Positions 1 through 9,685 are shown, numbered from the stretch's first letter. The stretch is 48,193 nt of DNA from Bacteroidota bacterium (GCA_030833525.1 JAURGZ010000012.1:1-48193), one strand, 5' to 3'. Notes: generated from the letters alone by a model not told the origin. Program-made: numbers and translations.

Positions 1-456
1 GGCTACAGTTTTCAGGCCTTTGAATTCGAAGATCGCAGCCTGACGGTCAGCGACCAAAGCAACACTTTTCAAGCTGAAATCGCCTCGAGTCAACCCGAAT
101 TGATCAAGCGCAGTCAACTCAACTCGCATTGGGTAAGCACCCCCGTAGCCATTGGCTTTCAAGATCGCCCCAACGACCCCGAGGTGCAGTTCATGGCTGG
201 AGTTTACGGCTACTACAATTTGAGAACCAACACCGAAATCAAAATGAAAGACGGTAGCCGTTCCAAGTCAGTGGGCGAATTCTGCATCAACGATTGGGCT
301 GTTTCTCCTTTTGCACAGTTGCAATTCGACGGCTTTGGCCTTTACGCCCGCTACCACATGAGCAATTTGTTCAAAAGCAAACAGGCTTCCAATCCTCCAA
401 GTACGGAACCCAGCGCCAACCTGCTTCAATTCGGAATTGTGCTCGGCGGGAGCTAA
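1..456 (+). CDS. Outer-membrane beta-barrel protein, C-terminal part (5' truncated)
   Basis: The reading frame is open from the first base and stops at TAA 454-456, so only about 151 C-terminal residues are present. They alternate polar and hydrophobic/aromatic residues (FQAFEFEDRSLTV, FGLYARYHMSNLF) and end LLQFGIVLGGS, the pattern of a small Bacteroidota outer-membrane barrel. A TTG at 100 is only an internal codon because the frame continues upstream. Substrate and exact family cannot be told. The next gene, menB, has its own promoter, so the two are probably separate transcription units. No clear terminator follows. Confidence 0.6.
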   Translation, partial: GYSFQAFEFEDRSLTVSDQSNTFQAEIASSQPELIKRSQLNSHWVSTPVAIGFQDRPNDPEVQFMAGVYGYYNLRTNTEIKMKDGSRSKSVGEFCINDWAVSPFAQLQFDGFGLYARYHMSNLFKSKQASNPPSTEPSANLLQFGIVLGGS

Positions 457-484
457 TTATTCGGCGCCTTTGCCCAGGCCGACC

Positions 485-514
485 TTTGCCGAGCAGAGCA
501 ATGATGTACCTTTG
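485..514 (+). promoter_or_regulatory. Bacteroidota-type promoter of menB
   Basis: TTTG at 485-488 (the -33 element) is followed after 18 bases by TACCTTTG at 507-514, which fits the TAnnTTTG -7 consensus. The menB ATG lies 23 bases further on. Both elements match the known Bacteroidetes promoter, and transcription should begin near 517-522. Confidence 0.75.
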
Positions 515-537
515 CCCTACGCAACAAATGCAAGGCC

Positions 538-1380
538 ATGGCTGAACTTCTCTGGAAAACTGAAAAAGAATACGAAGAAATAACCTTCAAATCCTGCAAC
601 GGGGTCGCTCGAATTGCCTTCAATCGCCCCGAAGTGCGCAATGCTTTCACTCCCAAAACGGTAGATGAGTTATGGGAGGCCCTGATCATTTGCCACGAAA
701 GCCAAGAAATTGGGGCCGTGATCATCACCGGCGAGGGTCCGTCTGCGAAAGACGGGGGTTGGGCATTCTGTTCAGGGGGTGATCAGCGCGTGCGCTCCAA
801 CACCGGTTACAAAGGCGTGAACGGTATCAACCGCTTCAATATTTTAGATGTTCAGCGACAGATTCGCTTCATGAACAAAGTGGTCATCGCGGCGGTTAAC
901 GGCTGGGCTGTAGGCGGTGGCCACAGTTTACACGTGGTCTGCGATTTGACTCTGGCCAGTGAGGAACATGCCAAGTTCAAACAAACCGATGCCGATGTGG
1001 CCAGCTTCGACGGCGGGTTCGGATCGGCTTATTTAGCGCGTCAAGTGGGCCAAAAAAGAGCCCGTGAAATCTTCTTTTTGGGCGCCGAATACTCAGCCCA
1101 AGAGGCCTTTGAAATGGGCATGGTCAACAAGGTTGTCCCCCACGCACAGCTCGAACAAGTGGCCTATGACTGGGCCCAGGAAATCATGAGCAAAAGCCCT
1201 ACGGCCATCAAAATGCTCAAATTTGGCTTCAACCTCATCGACGACGGTCTGGTGGGCCAACAGGTTTATGCTGGTGAGGCTACCCGGTTGGCTTACGGCA
1301 CAGATGAAGCCATTGAAGGACGCAATGCCTTCTTGGAAAAACGCCCGCGCGATTTTTCCAAATTCCCCAAATTCCCCTAA
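538..1380 (+). CDS. menB: 1,4-dihydroxy-2-naphthoyl-CoA synthase
   Basis: This 280-residue crotonase-fold enzyme closes the second ring of menaquinone by cyclising o-succinylbenzoyl-CoA. It shows the MenB-specific segment WAFCSGGDQRVRS at residues 75-87 (oxyanion hole and the Gly-Gly-Asp-Gln signature), the AVNGWAVGGGH loop near 120, and DVASFDGGFGS near 153. The length is normal for the family. The start is ATG 538, just after a good promoter. A bidirectional hairpin separates it from dnaJ. Menaquinone made with its help would be the electron acceptor of the succinate dehydrogenase encoded about 2.5 kb downstream. No other men gene is in the window. Confidence 0.96.
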   Translation: MAELLWKTEKEYEEITFKSCNGVARIAFNRPEVRNAFTPKTVDELWEALIICHESQEIGAVIITGEGPSAKDGGWAFCSGGDQRVRSNTGYKGVNGINRFNILDVQRQIRFMNKVVIAAVNGWAVGGGHSLHVVCDLTLASEEHAKFKQTDADVASFDGGFGSAYLARQVGQKRAREIFFLGAEYSAQEAFEMGMVNKVVPHAQLEQVAYDWAQEIMSKSPTAIKMLKFGFNLIDDGLVGQQVYAGEATRLAYGTDEAIEGRNAFLEKRPRDFSKFPKFP

Positions 1381-1411
1381 CAAAAAGCCCCGCTTTGAGC
1401 GGGGCTTTTTG
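1381..1411. terminator. Bidirectional intrinsic terminator between menB and dnaJ
   Basis: A 14-bp perfect stem (1381-1394 with 1398-1411) with a 3-base loop has a GCCCCGC core, A-rich on the left and T-rich on the right. It sits between the convergent stops of menB and dnaJ, so it can serve both strands. Confidence 0.9.
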
Positions 1412-2521
1412 TTAGAACAAATCTTTCATTTTATCGAAGAAACTCTTGCTGCCTTGGTCCGGCTTAAAGTGATCGCTGTCTTGAAGCTTCAAGAGTGTTT
1501 CCTTCTCTTCTGAAGACAATTTCGTGGGTACATACAACTTCACCTGAATGAGTTGATCGCCCGTTCCATAACCGTTCAAATCGGGGAATCCTTTTCCTTT
1601 CAACCGCAACACTTTGCCGGGCTGGGTACCGGCATCTACCTTGATTTTGGCCTTGCCGTCTAAGGTGGGCACCTCGATTTGAGCCCCCAATGCGGCTTCG
1701 GGGAAACTCAACCACAGAGGGTATATCACGTTGTTGCCGTCGCGCGTGAGGTCATCGTGGGCTACCGCTTCAATGAGCACAATCAAATCACCGGCTTGGC
1801 CCCCGCCAGGACCCATATTCCCTTTTCCTTGCACGCTGAGTTGCATGCCCTCATCTACCCCGGCTGGAATTTTAATGCTGGTTTCAAAATCTTGCGCCAC
1901 CAACCCCTGTTCATTCGCCTCACGGGGTTTGCTTTCTACGACTCTACCCATGCCTTGGCACACAGGACAGGCTGCTTGAGTGGCCATTTGACCCAAAAAG
2001 GTGTTGGTCACACGGCGAACCGAACCCGTACCGTTGCACTGTCGGCAATCGCTGTACTTCACTCCTTCGGCCACCACCATGCGGCGGTACTTCACCTTTT
2101 TCTCCACGCCTGAACGCATGTCTTCCAAGGTCAGCTTGATGCGAATGCGAATGTTAGAGCCCATGCTTCGGCGAGAACCGCCGCGGCCTCCACCCCCTCC
2201 AAAGAAGGAACCAAAAATGTCTCCATCCCCACCGAAAATATCTCCAAACTGGGAGAAGATATCGTCCATGCTGAAACCAGCACCGCCTCCGGCACCGCCC
2301 ATTCCAGCATGACCAAACTGGTCGTAACGCTGTTTTTTCTCGGCGTTGGACAGCACATCGTAGGCCTCAGCCGCTTCCTTGAATTTTTCTTCGGCCTCTT
2401 TGTTATCGGGGTTTTTATCGGGGTGATACTTGATGGCCAACTTGCGGTAGGCCTTTTTGATCTCATCAGCGCTAGCCCCCCGGCTAACCCCCAAAATATC
2501 GTAGTAGTCGCGTTTGCTCAT
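1412..2521 (-). CDS. dnaJ: Chaperone protein DnaJ with a reduced zinc domain
   Basis: This Hsp40 co-chaperone stimulates DnaK ATPase and delivers unfolded clients. Residues 1-70 form the J domain with HPD at 33-35. A Gly/Phe-rich stretch follows (about 75-125), then a cysteine region and the C-terminal substrate-binding barrels ([11 protein letters not shown] onward). Only two CxxCxGxG motifs are present, CRQCNGTG and CPVCQGMG; family members usually have four. By the flanking sequence (VTNTFLGQM between them, [11 protein letters not shown] after), the retained pair matches motifs 2 and 3, which form zinc site II. Motifs 1 and 4 (site I) are missing. Start is ATG 2521, two bases after grpE ends, in one operon. 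Length 369 is near normal. Confidence 0.95.
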   Translation of the reverse strand: MSKRDYYDILGVSRGASADEIKKAYRKLAIKYHPDKNPDNKEAEEKFKEAAEAYDVLSNAEKKQRYDQFGHAGMGGAGGGAGFSMDDIFSQFGDIFGGDGDIFGSFFGGGGGRGGSRRSMGSNIRIRIKLTLEDMRSGVEKKVKYRRMVVAEGVKYSDCRQCNGTGSVRRVTNTFLGQMATQAACPVCQGMGRVVESKPREANEQGLVAQDFETSIKIPAGVDEGMQLSVQGKGNMGPGGGQAGDLIVLIEAVAHDDLTRDGNNVIYPLWLSFPEAALGAQIEVPTLDGKAKIKVDAGTQPGKVLRLKGKGFPDLNGYGTGDQLIQVKLYVPTKLSSEEKETLLKLQDSDHFKPDQGSKSFFDKMKDLF

Positions 2522-2523
2522 GC

Positions 2524-3078
2524 TTATTGTCCTACCACTACTTTGGCAAAGCGTATCACTTTGTCGTTCAACGTATATCCCTTTTCCAACTCGTCAATCA
2601 CTTTGCCTTTGAGGTCTTCGTTGGGAGCTGGGAATTGCGTGACCGCTTCGTGCAAATCAGTATCAAAGGCCTCTCCCTGGCTTTGAATGGCTTTGACCCC
2701 ATTCTTTTCCATGATTTTCCAAAACTTTTGGTGAATCAATTGCAAACCTTCCATCACCTTGGCTTCGTCACTTGAAGCCGTTTCGGCTGCTTTGATGGCG
2801 CGTTCCATGTCATCTAAGACCGGCAAAAATGCCAGAATGACATCACGGCTGGCATTTTGCATCCATTCCAATCGATCTTTGGTGGTACGGCGGCGAAAAT
2901 TTTCAAATTCAGAATACAAGCGCAGGTATTTTTCACGCTCAGCTTGAACTTGGTCTTCCAAACTCAAATCTGCGACTTCTTCGCTAGAAGACTCGACAGC
3001 AAATCCTTCGGCGTTTGCGTCAACAGCCTCAGGGTTCAATTCTTCTTTCAATTCTGGATTTTCAGATTCTTTGCTCAT
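2524..3078 (-). CDS. grpE: Nucleotide exchange factor GrpE
   Basis: GrpE releases ADP from DnaK. The protein has 184 residues with an acidic, disordered N-terminus (residues 1-35, many Glu), a long helix ([21 protein letters not shown]) and the family signature [12 protein letters not shown] near 57-68. The C-terminal beta-wing includes [10 protein letters not shown]-like sequence ([18 protein letters not shown]) and ends [11 protein letters not shown]. It is the first gene of grpE-dnaJ, two bases before dnaJ. The promoter should lie in the 86 bases shared with the divergent ribE. dnaK is not in the window. Confidence 0.95.
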   Translation of the reverse strand: MSKESENPELKEELNPEAVDANAEGFAVESSSEEVADLSLEDQVQAEREKYLRLYSEFENFRRRTTKDRLEWMQNASRDVILAFLPVLDDMERAIKAAETASSDEAKVMEGLQLIHQKFWKIMEKNGVKAIQSQGEAFDTDLHEAVTQFPAPNEDLKGKVIDELEKGYTLNDKVIRFAKVVVGQ

Positions 3079-3164
3079 GATTACCCTTCATTTGCAAACC
3101 ATTTGCCAATTATAGCCGTTATGCCATTGTGTCAGCCTAAAAAGCATTTAAATTGGCATTCTTT

Positions 3165-3761
3165 ATGTTTACCGGCATCATCGAACAAACCGCTATAGTC
3201 AAGCACATTGACCACGAAGCAGGCAATGCGATTTTCACGATTGAATCGTCGATTGCTTCTGAGTTGGCCATTGGCCAGAGCGTTGCACACAACGGGGTTT
3301 GTTTGACGATAACCCATTGCGAACATGACTCCTACCAAGTTACGGCAATAACCGAAACCTTGTCAAGAACCACATTGGGTCAATGGAAAGCCGGGCAACG
3401 CATCAATTTGGAGAGAGCGCTACGGGCCGATGGGCGTTTGGACGGGCATTTTGTTCAGGGCCATGTAGACGCCGTGGGGACCGTCACCGAAATGCATGAC
3501 CAAGATGGATCCACCTTGATGTTTGTCGATTTTGACCACGAACTGGGATATACGGTCACCAAAGGCAGCATCTGCATGGATGGTATTAGTTTAACCGTGG
3601 TCGACAGCCTACCGGGCGCCTTCAGCGTCGCTGTCATTCCGCATACCTGGAACAACACCCATTTGAGCGAAATTCAAGAAGGGCAATCGGTCAATATCGA
3701 ATTCGACATTCTGGGCAAATACATGAAAAAACTGCACCATTTGTCCCAGGGAATCCTCTAG
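3165..3761 (+). CDS. ribE: Riboflavin synthase, alpha chain
   Basis: The enzyme joins two 6,7-dimethyl-8-ribityllumazine molecules to give riboflavin. The 198 residues contain two tandem lumazine-binding repeats: MFTGIIEQ at the N-terminus, NGVCLT near 44, GHFVQGHVDAVG near 92, MDGISLTVV near 137 and IPHTWNNT near 159. The ATG at 3165 is chosen because MFTGIIE is the conserved family start; an in-frame TTG at 3153 would add four residues with no support. No FMN riboswitch is seen in the 86-base divergent gap to grpE. It precedes the sdh genes, whose SdhA needs FAD, but has its own unit. Confidence 0.95.
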   Translation: MFTGIIEQTAIVKHIDHEAGNAIFTIESSIASELAIGQSVAHNGVCLTITHCEHDSYQVTAITETLSRTTLGQWKAGQRINLERALRADGRLDGHFVQGHVDAVGTVTEMHDQDGSTLMFVDFDHELGYTVTKGSICMDGISLTVVDSLPGAFSVAVIPHTWNNTHLSEIQEGQSVNIEFDILGKYMKKLHHLSQGIL

Positions 3762-3815
3762 GTTCAAGCTGTTTATTTATAGCCTTTATAAGTTAAACAG
3801 ATTCGCTGAATTGGG

Positions 3816-3846
3816 TTGGCTATTGCAGCCTAAATCCTTAATTTTG
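3816..3846 (+). promoter_or_regulatory. Promoter of the sdh operon
   Basis: TTG at 3816-3818, 20 bases, then TAATTTTG at 3839-3846, a full TAnnTTTG match. The sdhC ATG at 3875 lies 28 bases downstream, leaving a short leader. Confidence 0.65.
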
Positions 3847-3874
3847 TTTTCGCAAAAACGCATTGTCAAACCCA

Positions 3875-4645
3875 ATGAAACTGCTTTCATTTTTATTCAC
3901 TTCGAGCATCGGACGCAAACTCATCATGGCCCTAACAGGGCTTTTTCTTTGCCTTTTTCTCATAGTTCACCTCATTGGCAACCTGCAGCTGTTCAAAGCT
4001 GACGGCGGCTATGCCTTCAACCATTACGCTTGGTTCATGACCAGCAACCCCCTGATCAAAACGGTCAGCTGGGGTTTGTATGCCATGATCATCTTGCACG
4101 CCGTCAAAGGCATTTACCTGGCTATGCAAAACCGCAAAGCACGTGAGGTGAGCTACGGCGTAAACGGCGGTTCATCCAACAGCACTTGGTCTAGCCGCAA
4201 CATGGCTATTTTGGGTAGCATCATCTTCATTTTCATTGGCATTCACATGGGTGACTTCTGGCGCGAATACAAATTCGGCGACGAAATCACATGGAAGAGC
4301 TATACCCAAGACTACAATACTCAAGAAGTCACATGGGCCGATTATACCCCCGTTGAAGGCCAAAAAATTTATGCCAAAGACATCGAAGGGGGCCACATGT
4401 TGGTGGCCAAAGACTTGTACGTTGAGGTATGGGAATCGTTCAAACAACCTTGGATCGTGTTGATCTATGTTTTGAGCATGTTAGCCCTTTCCTTTCACTT
4501 GTTACACGGGTTTCAAAGCGCCTTCCAAACCCTGGGCGTCAATCACCCCTCGTACAGTCCCATCATTCAGTTCATCGGTCGTGCCTTCGCCATCTTGGTT
4601 CCCCTAGGATTTGCGGCCATTCCCTTGTACGTCTTGTTTCAATAA
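3875..4645 (+). CDS. sdhC: Succinate dehydrogenase cytochrome b558 subunit
   Basis: This membrane anchor binds heme and passes electrons from succinate oxidation to menaquinone. It has 256 residues and about five hydrophobic helices, starting with SSIGRKLIMALTGLFL. This is the b558 type, in which one larger protein replaces SdhC plus SdhD, and no sdhD follows. Histidines in helices, such as IVHLIGN, IILHAVKG and FHLLHGF, are probable heme ligands. Start: ATG 3875 gives the conserved MKLLSFLFTSSIGRK; an upstream in-frame TTG at 3863 is less likely. sdhA begins 9 bases after its stop. Confidence 0.93.
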   Translation: MKLLSFLFTSSIGRKLIMALTGLFLCLFLIVHLIGNLQLFKADGGYAFNHYAWFMTSNPLIKTVSWGLYAMIILHAVKGIYLAMQNRKAREVSYGVNGGSSNSTWSSRNMAILGSIIFIFIGIHMGDFWREYKFGDEITWKSYTQDYNTQEVTWADYTPVEGQKIYAKDIEGGHMLVAKDLYVEVWESFKQPWIVLIYVLSMLALSFHLLHGFQSAFQTLGVNHPSYSPIIQFIGRAFAILVPLGFAAIPLYVLFQ

Positions 4646-4654
4646 TTCAATATC

Positions 4655-6637
4655 ATGAGCCAAAAACTCGATTCGAAGATACCTGCAGGCAACCTCGCCG
4701 ATAAGTGGACCCAATACCGCTCTTCGGTTTCATTGGTCAACCCTGCCAACAAACGCAATTTGGAAGTCATTGTAGTCGGAACCGGCTTGGCTGGGGCCTC
4801 TGCCGCCGCCACTCTGGCTGAAATGGGCTACAAAGTCAAAGCCTTTTGTTTCCAAGATTCCCCTCGCCGCGCCCACTCCATTGCCGCTCAAGGGGGTATC
4901 AACGCCGCTAAAAACTACCAAAACGACGGTGACAGCGTGTACCGTTTGTTCTACGATACCATCAAAGGCGGTGACTACCGCGCTCGCGAAGCGAACGTGC
5001 ACCGTTTGGCCGAAGTTTCCACCAACATCATTGACCAGTGTGTTGCCCAAGGGGTTCCCTTTGCCCGTGAATATGGCGGGACCCTATCCAACCGCTCTTT
5101 TGGTGGAACCCAGGTTCAACGCACCTTTTACGCAGCTGGCCAAACCGGTCAACAATTGCTCTTGGGTGCCTACAGTGCCTTGGAACGCCAGGTAGGAGTC
5201 GGAAACGTAAAAATGTACACCCGCCACGAGATGATCGAAGTGGTCACCATCGACGGCAAAGCCCGAGGCATCATCGCCCGTGATTTGGTCAGCGGCAAAC
5301 TGGAGCGTCATTTTGGCCATGCCGTATTGCTGTGCACCGGTGGATACGGAAACGTGTTCTACTTGAGCACCAACGCCATGGGAAGCAACGTAACAGCAGC
5401 GTGGAAAGCCCACAAAGCGGGTGCTTATTTCGCCAACCCCTGCTTTACGCAGATTCACCCCACCTGCATCCCCGTTTCAGGCCATTACCAGTCCAAGTTG
5501 ACCCTGATGAGCGAATCGCTTCGAAACGACGGCCGCATCTGGGTTCCCAAAGCCAAAGGCGACAAACGCCATCCCAACGACATTCCCGAAGAGGAACGCG
5601 ACTACTATTTGGAGCGTCGTTACCCCGCTTTCGGAAACTTGGTTCCCCGTGACGTTGCGTCTCGTGCAGCGAAAGAGCGTTGCGACGCAGGTTACGGTGT
5701 AGGCAGCAGCGGAATGGCCGTTTACCTGGACTTCCGCTACAACATGATGAACAAGTACGGCCGTGCCGAAGCCACGAAGGCAGGCATCGAAAACCCAGAC
5801 GAAGCCACCTTGTTTCGTTTGGGCAAAGAAGTCGTAAAAGAGAAATACGGAAACCTGTTTGACATGTACAAGCAGATCACCGACGAAGATCCCTACGAAG
5901 TGCCCATGCGCATTTACCCTGCGGTGCACTACACCATGGGTGGTTTGTGGGTAGACTACGAGCTACAAACTACCGTTCCCGGTTTGTACGCTTTGGGTGA
6001 GGCTAACTTCTCCGACCACGGGGCCAACCGCTTGGGAGCATCTGCCTTGATGCAAGGATTGGCTGACGGCTACTTCGTCATTCCCTACACCGTAGGTTCA
6101 TACTTGAGCAAGGAGATTCACACCAAAGCGATCGACACCCAACACGAGGCATTTGAAGACGCCGAGAAGCGCGCCAGCGAACGCATCGAAAAACTGATGA
6201 GCATTCAAGGTAAGCGCAGCGTGGAAAGTTACCACCGCGAATTGGGTCTGATCATGTGGGACAAGTGCGGCATGGCGCGCAGCGAAGCGGGCTTGAAACA
6301 AGCCATCGATGAAATTCGCGCGCTTCGTGAAGATTTCTACAAGAATGTGCGCATTCCTGGCAAAATCAACGAATTCAACCCTGAACTCGACAAGGCCGGC
6401 CGCGTAGCTGACTTCTTGGAATTGGGCGAATTGATGTGCTTGGATGCCTTGAATCGAAACGAAAGTTGCGGCGGTCACTTCCGCGAAGAATACCAAACCG
6501 AAGAAGGTGAAGCCTTGCGCGACGATGAGCAATATGCTTACGTTGCCGCTTGGGAAAACACCGGCGAAGGCTGGAATCTTCACAAAGAAGATCTTCAGTA
6601 CGAAAACATTAAAATCCAACAACGCAGTTACAAGTAA
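4655..6637 (+). CDS. sdhA: Succinate dehydrogenase/fumarate reductase flavoprotein subunit
   Basis: This catalytic subunit oxidises succinate to fumarate on the cytoplasmic face. It is 660 residues, the longer form typical of b558-type enzymes. The dinucleotide fold is [11 protein letters not shown] (about 40-50). [11 protein letters not shown] at 71-80 carries His74, the expected site of covalent FAD attachment. [14 protein letters not shown], the substrate/FAD region [11 protein letters not shown], and the closing FAD segment [16 protein letters not shown] are all intact. The order sdhC-sdhA-sdhB, 9- and 14-base gaps and a single promoter indicate one operon. Codon use is uniform with its neighbours. 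Confidence 0.97.
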   Translation: MSQKLDSKIPAGNLADKWTQYRSSVSLVNPANKRNLEVIVVGTGLAGASAAATLAEMGYKVKAFCFQDSPRRAHSIAAQGGINAAKNYQNDGDSVYRLFYDTIKGGDYRAREANVHRLAEVSTNIIDQCVAQGVPFAREYGGTLSNRSFGGTQVQRTFYAAGQTGQQLLLGAYSALERQVGVGNVKMYTRHEMIEVVTIDGKARGIIARDLVSGKLERHFGHAVLLCTGGYGNVFYLSTNAMGSNVTAAWKAHKAGAYFANPCFTQIHPTCIPVSGHYQSKLTLMSESLRNDGRIWVPKAKGDKRHPNDIPEEERDYYLERRYPAFGNLVPRDVASRAAKERCDAGYGVGSSGMAVYLDFRYNMMNKYGRAEATKAGIENPDEATLFRLGKEVVKEKYGNLFDMYKQITDEDPYEVPMRIYPAVHYTMGGLWVDYELQTTVPGLYALGEANFSDHGANRLGASALMQGLADGYFVIPYTVGSYLSKEIHTKAIDTQHEAFEDAEKRASERIEKLMSIQGKRSVESYHRELGLIMWDKCGMARSEAGLKQAIDEIRALREDFYKNVRIPGKINEFNPELDKAGRVADFLELGELMCLDALNRNESCGGHFREEYQTEEGEALRDDEQYAYVAAWENTGEGWNLHKEDLQYENIKIQQRSYK

Positions 6638-6651
6638 TCGAAAGGAACCTT

Positions 6652-7407
6652 ATGAGCGATACTCTCAACATCAACCTCAAAGTTTGGCGCCAAGCCAATG
6701 GCAACGAAAAGGGGAAATTTGAATCCTACCAAGTCCAAGCCAATCCCGACATGAGCTTCCTGGAGATGTTCGATGTCTTGAACGAGCAATTGATCGAAGA
6801 TGGCCGCGAGCCTGTGGCCTTTGACCACGACTGCCGCGAAGGCATTTGCGGCATGTGCAGCATGGTCATCAACGGCCGTCCCCACGGCCCCAAGCAGGGG
6901 GTTACCACTTGCCAGTTGCACATGCGCAGCTTCAAAGATGGTGACACCGTAGTGGTAGAACCCTGGCGCGCGAGTGCCTTCCCTGTCATCAAAGATTTAA
7001 GCGTCGACAGAGGTGCATTTGACCGCATCATTGCCGCCGGCGGATACGTCTCCGTCAACACCGGTAATGCTGTTGATGCCAATAGCATTTTGATTCCCAA
7101 AGATGTAGCGGATAAAGCATTCGAAGCTGCCACCTGCATTGGATGTGGCGCTTGCGTAAGCGCGTGCAAGAACGCATCTGCTATGTTGTTTGTGGGAGCC
7201 AAGGTCACCCAATTGTCCATGTTGCCTCAAGGCCAAGCCGAACGCGAAAGCCGCGTAGTGGCCATGGTCAACCAAATGGATGCCGAAGGATTCGGAGCTT
7301 GCACCAATACGGGTGCTTGTGCCGCCGAATGCCCCAAAGAAATTCCGTTGAGTGTCATTGCAACCCTCAACCGCGAATACACCAGCGCCAAGTTGAAAGG
7401 GCGCTAA
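6652..7407 (+). CDS. sdhB: Succinate dehydrogenase/fumarate reductase iron-sulfur subunit
   Basis: This 251-residue protein carries electrons from SdhA flavin to the membrane anchor. The N-terminal ferredoxin domain has CREGICGMC plus CQLHM for the [2Fe-2S] centre (about 63-88). The C-terminal domain has [11 protein letters not shown] (about 163-173) and the [15 protein letters not shown] cluster for the [4Fe-4S] and [3Fe-4S] centres. Start ATG 6652 is preceded by AAAGGA, one of the few Shine-Dalgarno-like sites here. It is the last gene of the operon, and a terminator follows after about 25 bases. Confidence 0.97.
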   Translation: MSDTLNINLKVWRQANGNEKGKFESYQVQANPDMSFLEMFDVLNEQLIEDGREPVAFDHDCREGICGMCSMVINGRPHGPKQGVTTCQLHMRSFKDGDTVVVEPWRASAFPVIKDLSVDRGAFDRIIAAGGYVSVNTGNAVDANSILIPKDVADKAFEAATCIGCGACVSACKNASAMLFVGAKVTQLSMLPQGQAERESRVVAMVNQMDAEGFGACTNTGACAAECPKEIPLSVIATLNREYTSAKLKGR

Positions 7408-7431
7408 TTTTCATTCCTATCTAACCAAAGA

Positions 7432-7458
7432 GGCCATCCCGAAAGGGGTGGCTTTTTT
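7432..7458 (+). terminator. Intrinsic terminator of the sdh operon
   Basis: GCCATCCC, a GAAA tetraloop and GGGGTGGC form an 8-bp stem (one G-T pair), followed by six T (7453-7458). The T run overlaps the stop codon of the convergent gene ending at 7457. Confidence 0.9.
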
Positions 7459-8290
7459 ATTTCAAGGGAACTATGGCCCCTATTTCCATCGCCAATTGCA
7501 GGGGCAAATATCGTTGAGTTCCGTAGGCTGGTGACCAACACAGCGCTGAAAAAGAAGGCTGAAAGTGCAGGCGTACGGCTGGGTCCAATTCGTATTCCCA
7601 ACGCAAACCGCCGCGAAGGGCTAAGTTCACTTCTGCCGTCTTAACGGCAGCATATTGCGGCTTGTCATCAGGCCCCAGCTCCACCTGCAATTCGTTGACA
7701 AAAAACTCAGACCCCGTTTTCATGGAAAACCCAACGGTTTGAATGTGCAATCCGTGCTGCAACAAAATGCTCGGAGCGATACCGCCAAAGGCCCAAAGGC
7801 TGGCCTTCTCTAAATGCAATGAGGGCCCATCGATGCGCTTGTGCCAGTCCATTGGAATTTCCAGATAGGTGCTGCGGTGCTGATAGACAACCGAGGTCTG
7901 AGGGCCCTGAACAAAACTCTCGTAAATGCCTACATCGGGATGTACCTCATACCCGAATATTTCCCCGTCGTGAATGCGTTCAAACCCAAATCGACTCAAG
8001 CTCAAACCCATGCTGAACGCTTGGTAACTGCTGCGTTTGTTGGTGTACCGAATGCCCAAATTGGAACTGCGCATGCCCGCATCGACCCTGGAAAACGAAT
8101 CGCGCAAACCCGCTTCGGTATACAGCGTTTGACGAGGGGCGGCTTGGACCGACTGGAGCAAGCGCTGATTCCAGGTAGGGGCTGCAAACGCGGTGATCTG
8201 TTGATCCCATTTATACAGGGACTTGCTGCTGGTTTGGGCCGACAAGCCAGCGGCACCCAAGAACCCAATGAATACCCAAGCTAACTTCAT
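7457..8290 (-). CDS. Secreted/outer-membrane protein of unknown function
   Basis: I do not recognise a family. The 277-residue protein starts MKLAWVFIGFLGAAGLSAQ, a clear signal peptide cleaved after Ala-Gln, as in many Bacteroidota envelope proteins. The rest alternates short aromatic beta-strands (RYTNKRSSYQAFSMGLSLSRFGF, split here by turns, and LRGGLRWEYELDP), suggesting a beta-barrel or beta-sandwich. The ATG at 8290 is chosen over an in-frame TTG at 8302, which lies inside the end of the MATE gene. Its start follows the MATE stop with one base between (TGATATG), so the two are co-transcribed and perhaps translationally coupled. Its link to the exporter is unknown. Confidence 0.7.
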   Translation of the reverse strand: MKLAWVFIGFLGAAGLSAQTSSKSLYKWDQQITAFAAPTWNQRLLQSVQAAPRQTLYTEAGLRDSFSRVDAGMRSSNLGIRYTNKRSSYQAFSMGLSLSRFGFERIHDGEIFGYEVHPDVGIYESFVQGPQTSVVYQHRSTYLEIPMDWHKRIDGPSLHLEKASLWAFGGIAPSILLQHGLHIQTVGFSMKTGSEFFVNELQVELGPDDKPQYAAVKTAEVNLALRGGLRWEYELDPAVRLHFQPSFSALCWSPAYGTQRYLPLQLAMEIGAIVPLK

Positions 8291-8291
8291 A

Positions 8292-9650
8292 TCAAACCTC
8301 AAAGGTCAATCGATTCAATTGCAAATAAAAACGGCGTACAGAAAGCAGGGCAGCGACAAACAAACCGACCGTAAAGCCCAGCCAAATGCCGCTCACACCC
8401 CAACCCCAATGTATGCCCAACCCATATGACAGGGGGAGGCTTACCACCCAATAACTGAGCACACTGATGGCACTGGCCCAGCGAACATCCTTGATGCTTC
8501 TGAGCAAATTCATGCCCCCTGCTTGTATGCCATCGGCCAATTGAAAGACCGCAGCCAACAAAAACAAGGGCAAGATATAGGGCAACACATCGGCTTCAAC
8601 CGAATACCAACGCGCCAGGGGTTTGGCCAAAATCACAAAAAACACCGCATTTACCAGTTCAAACAAAGTCAAGACAATCAATACCGCGTGCCCCGTTTGC
8701 TTGAGTTTTACCCGGTTCTGTTCGCCGTAGGCGTTGCCCGCCACGATGGATCCGGCGATGGCAAATCCCGAGGCCACCATGAAGGTAAAGGAGGCTACAT
8801 TCAGCGCCACTGTATGAGCCGCATGCGGATGCTTGCCCAGCCAACCCACCATGATCCCTGAAATGCCAAAACAGGCCCATTCGGCGAAGGTTTGCAAAGC
8901 CAAAGGCAGGCCAATGTTCCATATCTTAAAGGTCTCTTTCCAAACCTCAGCCACCGGCGCAGGACGCTCTGGGCGATAGGGTTGAAGCTGACCATTGAAC
9001 CGAATGACCGCCCAAATGGCAAGCAGCATGAAGATGCGCGAGAGGAAAGTGGCGTATCCGGCCCCGTTCAAACCCCAAGCGGGCGCTCCCCAATGACCGT
9101 AAATGAACGCATAATTGAGCAGCACATTGACCAAAAGGCCTCCAAATGTGATGTACATGGAAATGCGGGTGAAGCCCAAGCCATCGGTAAACTGCTTCAT
9201 GGTCACAAACAGCAACATGGGGTAAATGCTCGCGATTAAAATTTGCAGATACTGCGGACTCAACGCATTCACTTCGGGACTTTGCCCAAACCAATGGAAT
9301 TGGTATACCGCTAGTTGCAAAATCAGGGTTTGAGCGACAGCCAATATGGCCGAGACCCACAGGCCTGCACGGTAGGTCATGAACACCTCTTTCAATTTCC
9401 CCGCTCCAATTTTGATGCTGACCAAGGTAGAAACCGAAAACAGCACACCGAAGGTGAGGCCGCACACCATGAAGAACAGGTTATTGGCCTGATTGGCACT
9501 GGCCAATGCGGCTGAGCCCAGCTTTCCCACCATGAGGGTATCGGCGACCCCCATGAGAATCATGCCCAGTTGACCGAGAATGATGGGCCATGCCAATTCC
9601 AGCATGGGAAGTATGTGTTCTCGGTACAAGGGCAAAAAACGGGTGCGCAT
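8292..9650 (-). CDS. MATE family multidrug/metabolite efflux transporter
   Basis: This 452-residue inner-membrane antiporter has about twelve hydrophobic helices in two similar halves. The first helix carries ELAWPIILGQLGMILMGVADTLMVG, here seen as WPIILGQ followed by MGVADTLMVGKLG, the standard MATE opening, with GSAALASANQ next. The second half repeats the pattern with LPLALQTFAEW. The family exports cationic drugs or metabolites with Na+ or H+; the substrate cannot be deduced. The start ATG 9650 lies 7 bases after a TATTTTTG box on the same strand, back to back with the rluA-type gene. It heads a two-gene unit with the downstream envelope protein. Confidence 0.92.
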   Translation of the reverse strand: MRTRFLPLYREHILPMLELAWPIILGQLGMILMGVADTLMVGKLGSAALASANQANNLFFMVCGLTFGVLFSVSTLVSIKIGAGKLKEVFMTYRAGLWVSAILAVAQTLILQLAVYQFHWFGQSPEVNALSPQYLQILIASIYPMLLFVTMKQFTDGLGFTRISMYITFGGLLVNVLLNYAFIYGHWGAPAWGLNGAGYATFLSRIFMLLAIWAVIRFNGQLQPYRPERPAPVAEVWKETFKIWNIGLPLALQTFAEWACFGISGIMVGWLGKHPHAAHTVALNVASFTFMVASGFAIAGSIVAGNAYGEQNRVKLKQTGHAVLIVLTLFELVNAVFFVILAKPLARWYSVEADVLPYILPLFLLAAVFQLADGIQAGGMNLLRSIKDVRWASAISVLSYWVVSLPLSYGLGIHWGWGVSGIWLGFTVGLFVAALLSVRRFYLQLNRLTFEV

Positions 9651-9657
9651 GGCGGGG

Positions 9658-9665
9658 CAAAAATA
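9658..9665 (-). promoter_or_regulatory. TAnnTTTG -7 box of the MATE gene
   Basis: TATTTTTG on the minus strand ends 7 bases before the MATE ATG. No TTTG -33 element is seen at the usual distance. It lies 20 bases from the oppositely directed box of the pseudouridine synthase gene. Confidence 0.5.
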
Positions 9666-9685
9666 GGGCTTTGCACTTCCCGCTG

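Noticed and set aside
3079-3164. A sigma70-like TATAAT on the minus strand upstream of grpE (about 3109-3114)
   Set aside because: Housekeeping promoters here follow TAnnTTTG, and the nearest -35-like CTGACA is spaced only 15 bases; likely chance.
3762-3874. An FMN or other riboswitch near ribE or sdhC
   Set aside because: The gaps are short, A/T-rich and lack conserved paired elements; a plain promoter explains the sdhC upstream region.
5477-5929. Open frames antisense to sdhA
   Set aside because: The sense strand carries full family motifs without interruption; no start or promoter signal supports the antisense frame.
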